Shown: positions 62,233 to 64,000 of the stretch, in pieces
Layout of the letters: each line of letters opens with the position of its first letter
Numbering within the stretch: the first letter of the stretch is position 1
Origin: Frigoriglobus tundricola
GTDB taxonomy: Bacteria > Planctomycetota > Planctomycetia > Gemmatales > Gemmataceae
Assembly (NCBI RefSeq): GCF_013128195.2
Contig: NZ_CP053452.2
Coordinates: 2,542,001-2,606,000, forward strand
Direction of reading: 5' to 3'
Length of the DNA: 64,000 nucleotides
Program-made: the position numbers and the translations under genes
The notes under the pieces: model-generated
Seen by the model: only the letters and a program-made list of their open reading frames with translations
Databases searched by the model: none
What the model was told of the DNA's origin: nothing

Positions 62233-63739
62233 TCACACGCCCTCCAGCAGCTTCGCCATCGGCCACACCTGCACGCCCTCGTCGCACGCGGTCACGAGCG
62301 CCTCACCGCACGCCGCGAGCGCGTGAATCGGGCCGAGGCTCCAGCGGAACACCACGCTCCGCTCGTCCGAAATGACGTCGGTGCGGTACGCGACGAGCGA
62401 GCCGTCGCGGCGCCCGACGTACAGCCACCGGCCGCCGGGGGCGAACGCGACGCCGGTCACCTCGTCGGGCAGCTCGCCGTCGTGGAACCGGCCCTCGCCG
62501 GTGACCGCGTGGTGGACCGCGAGCGCCCGCCCGTACCCGACCGCGACCTGGCCGCCGTCCGGCGAGAACGCCACCTGCGGCGCCGGCGCGCGCCCCGGTC
62601 GCGGGATCACGGGAACCGTGCGGTAGATGTCCGTTCGCGGGAACGGGACCGCCGCGAGCGTCTTCCCGCCGGTTTCGTAAATGCGGATCTGCTGGTCCCG
62701 CCGAACCGCGAGCCGCGCGCCGTCGCGGCTGAACGCGAGCGGGCCGGCGCGATCGACCAGCGGAATCGCCAGCTCCCGGGCCCGAGCGTCCGGCGGAGAT
62801 GCGACCATAATTTGCCCGGCCGCAACGAAATACATCGTGTCCCGAACCGGGTCGTCGGGGAGTTCGTCGAACAGCGTCGGCGCCGGAGGAGCGGACGTTC
62901 TGGCCGGCGCCGGGCGGAACGCGACCGTTTCGACGCCGTGCATCTGGACCGCGACCGCGTGCGTACCGGTCCGCGGTGCGGTGACCCGGAGCCCGTCGAA
63001 GGTCCCCCGCGACCGCGAGATAGCGGCCGTCTGCCGAAAGAGCGAGTTGCGGACGAACGGACGGGGCAACCGGTTCGGCCGCGTCGGCGGACGTGTAGAC
63101 CGGCTCCGCGCCCGCGTCCAGGTCCCACAGCCACACCCGACCGACGCCCGCGCCGGCGACCCACCGCCCGTCCGCCGACGCGGCCACGGCCACGCACGGG
63201 GCCGGCGTCCGCAGCAGCGCCGGTCGCTGCGGCGGGGGCGCGCCGTGCTCCTCCTGAAAGTCGATGCACGGTCCGCAGCACGGCCCGGCCCAGCCGAGCG
63301 CCTTCTCGGTGCCGACCGCGCCGCACCCGCACACCGCGATGAGGTCGTTCGCCTTGCCCGCCCGGCGCCGGTACACGCGGTCCGGGAACACGTGCCACAC
63401 CGGCGGGCGCGTGTTCATCTTCGAGGCGTTTACGAGGTAGTCCCGCTCCGGTGTGACGACGCGGCCCACGACGCGCACGTGCCGGCGGCCGGAGACCGCC
63501 GTCCACCACGCCACGAGAACCTGCCCCGCGGTGCCGGTGGCGTCGATGTCGCGCGTGGCCCAGAACTCGACGCCTTCGGGTTCGGCCGCGGTGCGAGCAG
63601 CGACCCGCTTCAGGCTGATCTTCGTGTGCGGGACGCGGGCCGCGGCCCCGGCCTCACTCACCTGGCGGAACGCGGTTTCGAGGGCGCGGTGGACCACCGC
63701 CTCGTTCGGATCGGTGAACCGCGTATCGGTGCGCGTCAT
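62233..63739 (-). CDS. WD40/beta-propeller protein with N-terminal Cys-motif domain (paralogue B), one-base frameshift at about 63008-63012
   Basis: Paralogue of the 60614 protein, about 500 residues. The ATG at 63739 opens MTRTDTRFTDPNEAVVHRAL. The N-terminal domain again has RRHVRVVGRVVTPERDYLVN, PPVWHVFPDRVYRRRAG and the Cys motif CGCGAVGTEKALGWAGPCCG, then PC. The first frame reaches LALSADGRYLAVAG; the second continues TFDGLRVTAPRTGTHAVAVQ. Removing one G from the G5 run at about 63008-63012 joins them into a normal propeller blade. Later blades include LAFSRDGARLAVRR, VAFSPDGGQVAVGY and VAFAPGGRWLYVGR. Without the correction, the annotated protein would lose half the propeller. The function is unknown. 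Confidence 0.78.
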
Positions 63740-63922
63740 TGGCAGATGAACGGGATCGGGTGACGGAAGCGCCTCGCGGCGCCGAGCGAACAATTGTGGC
63801 GAGGTGATTATGGACGGCAACCGCGTGCGCCGGAAGGCCGGTTGTGGGAAGGAGGGGAGGTGCGCCGGCGCCCTTGCGAGCGCCGAAGTACCGGCGCGAG
63901 CCGGCAGAGGGGTTCCACCAGA

Positions 63923-63990
63923 GACGCCGTTGGGAGTTGAACCCACACCGAACGCTTTGCAGGCGTCCGCCCGACCCGTCGGTCGGCGTC
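63923..63990 (-). tRNA. Aberrant tRNA-Cys-like sequence (GCA)
   Basis: On the minus strand, acceptor strands GACGCCG and CGGCGTC pair perfectly. The anticodon arm GACGC-CTGCAAA-GCGTT gives GCA (Cys), with U33 and A37. The T loop is TTCAACT, as expected. However, the base at position 8 is A instead of U, the D arm is shortened to CGAC-GG-GTCG with a two-base loop, and the first T-stem pair is mismatched. Total length is 68 without the discriminator. It is either a non-canonical functional tRNA or a decaying tRNA copy. The normal tRNA-Cys lies at the left window edge. Confidence 0.55.
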
Positions 63991-64000
63991 ATTGTTCGTC

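Overview
This 64 kb window is very GC-rich and densely coded. It reads as a planctomycete, most likely a Gemmataceae (Gemmata-like) chromosome. The pointers are family content rather than a marker gene: a DUF1800/DUF1501 pair, three DUF1559 prepilin-like proteins with the His-X9-Asp-Gly tail, ECF sigma factors fused to large extracytoplasmic regions, an ECF sigma next to a Ser/Thr kinase, a tetrahydromethanopterin-linked C1 gene (fhcA), a planctomycete-type lipoprotein and many small dispersed inverted repeats. No rRNA, CRISPR array, integrase or transposase gene was seen.

Layout. 1-67: tRNA-Cys, cut by the window edge. 398-3082: secreted DUF1501/DUF1800 pair. 3110-8806: two consecutive giant sigma-factor fusions. 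9375-12145: DUF1559 protein, small lipoprotein and a polytopic acyltransferase-like protein. 12401-18046: a minus-strand cluster of ECF sigma, Ser/Thr kinase and TPR-CHAT (caspase-like) protein. 18536-24520: a membrane-anchored coiled-coil protein, three small membrane proteins, a secreted esterase and a rhomboid protease. 24886-34578: an aerotolerance (Bat)-type operon with MoxR, DUF58, two VWA proteins, a small anchored protein and a 1279-residue protein. 34688-38924: zinc metallopeptidase, DUF2237, lipase-like hydrolase and malate dehydrogenase, with GAPDH divergent. 39411-45716: two tandem DUF1559 genes, pgk, a 51-bp tandem repeat array, accD and a small kinase. 45831-51155: rsmE, small proteins, a lipoprotein, a PII protein and fhcA with a neighbour. 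51488-57683: superoxide dismutase, an NtrB/NtrC-like two-component pair and a SulP transporter. 57856-63739: HNH protein, exported peroxiredoxin, infC and two paralogous propeller proteins. 63923-63990: an aberrant tRNA-Cys-like sequence.

How the genes may work together. Central metabolism (mdh, gapA, pgk, accD) sits among envelope and signalling genes. Two themes stand out. One is envelope-linked signalling: membrane-tethered sigma factors, a sigma-kinase-CHAT cluster, the MoxR/VWA operon and a rhomboid. The other is stress defence: superoxide dismutase and an exported peroxiredoxin.

A caution. At least seven single-base indels, all in G/C runs or CG dinucleotide tracts, break five otherwise well-formed genes: the kinase at 15447, the coiled-coil gene at 18536, the esterase at 21635, the VWA gene at 28707 and the propeller gene at 62233. 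In each case undoing one base joins the two halves into a sensible protein. Residual sequencing error is the simplest explanation, so I describe these as one gene each.
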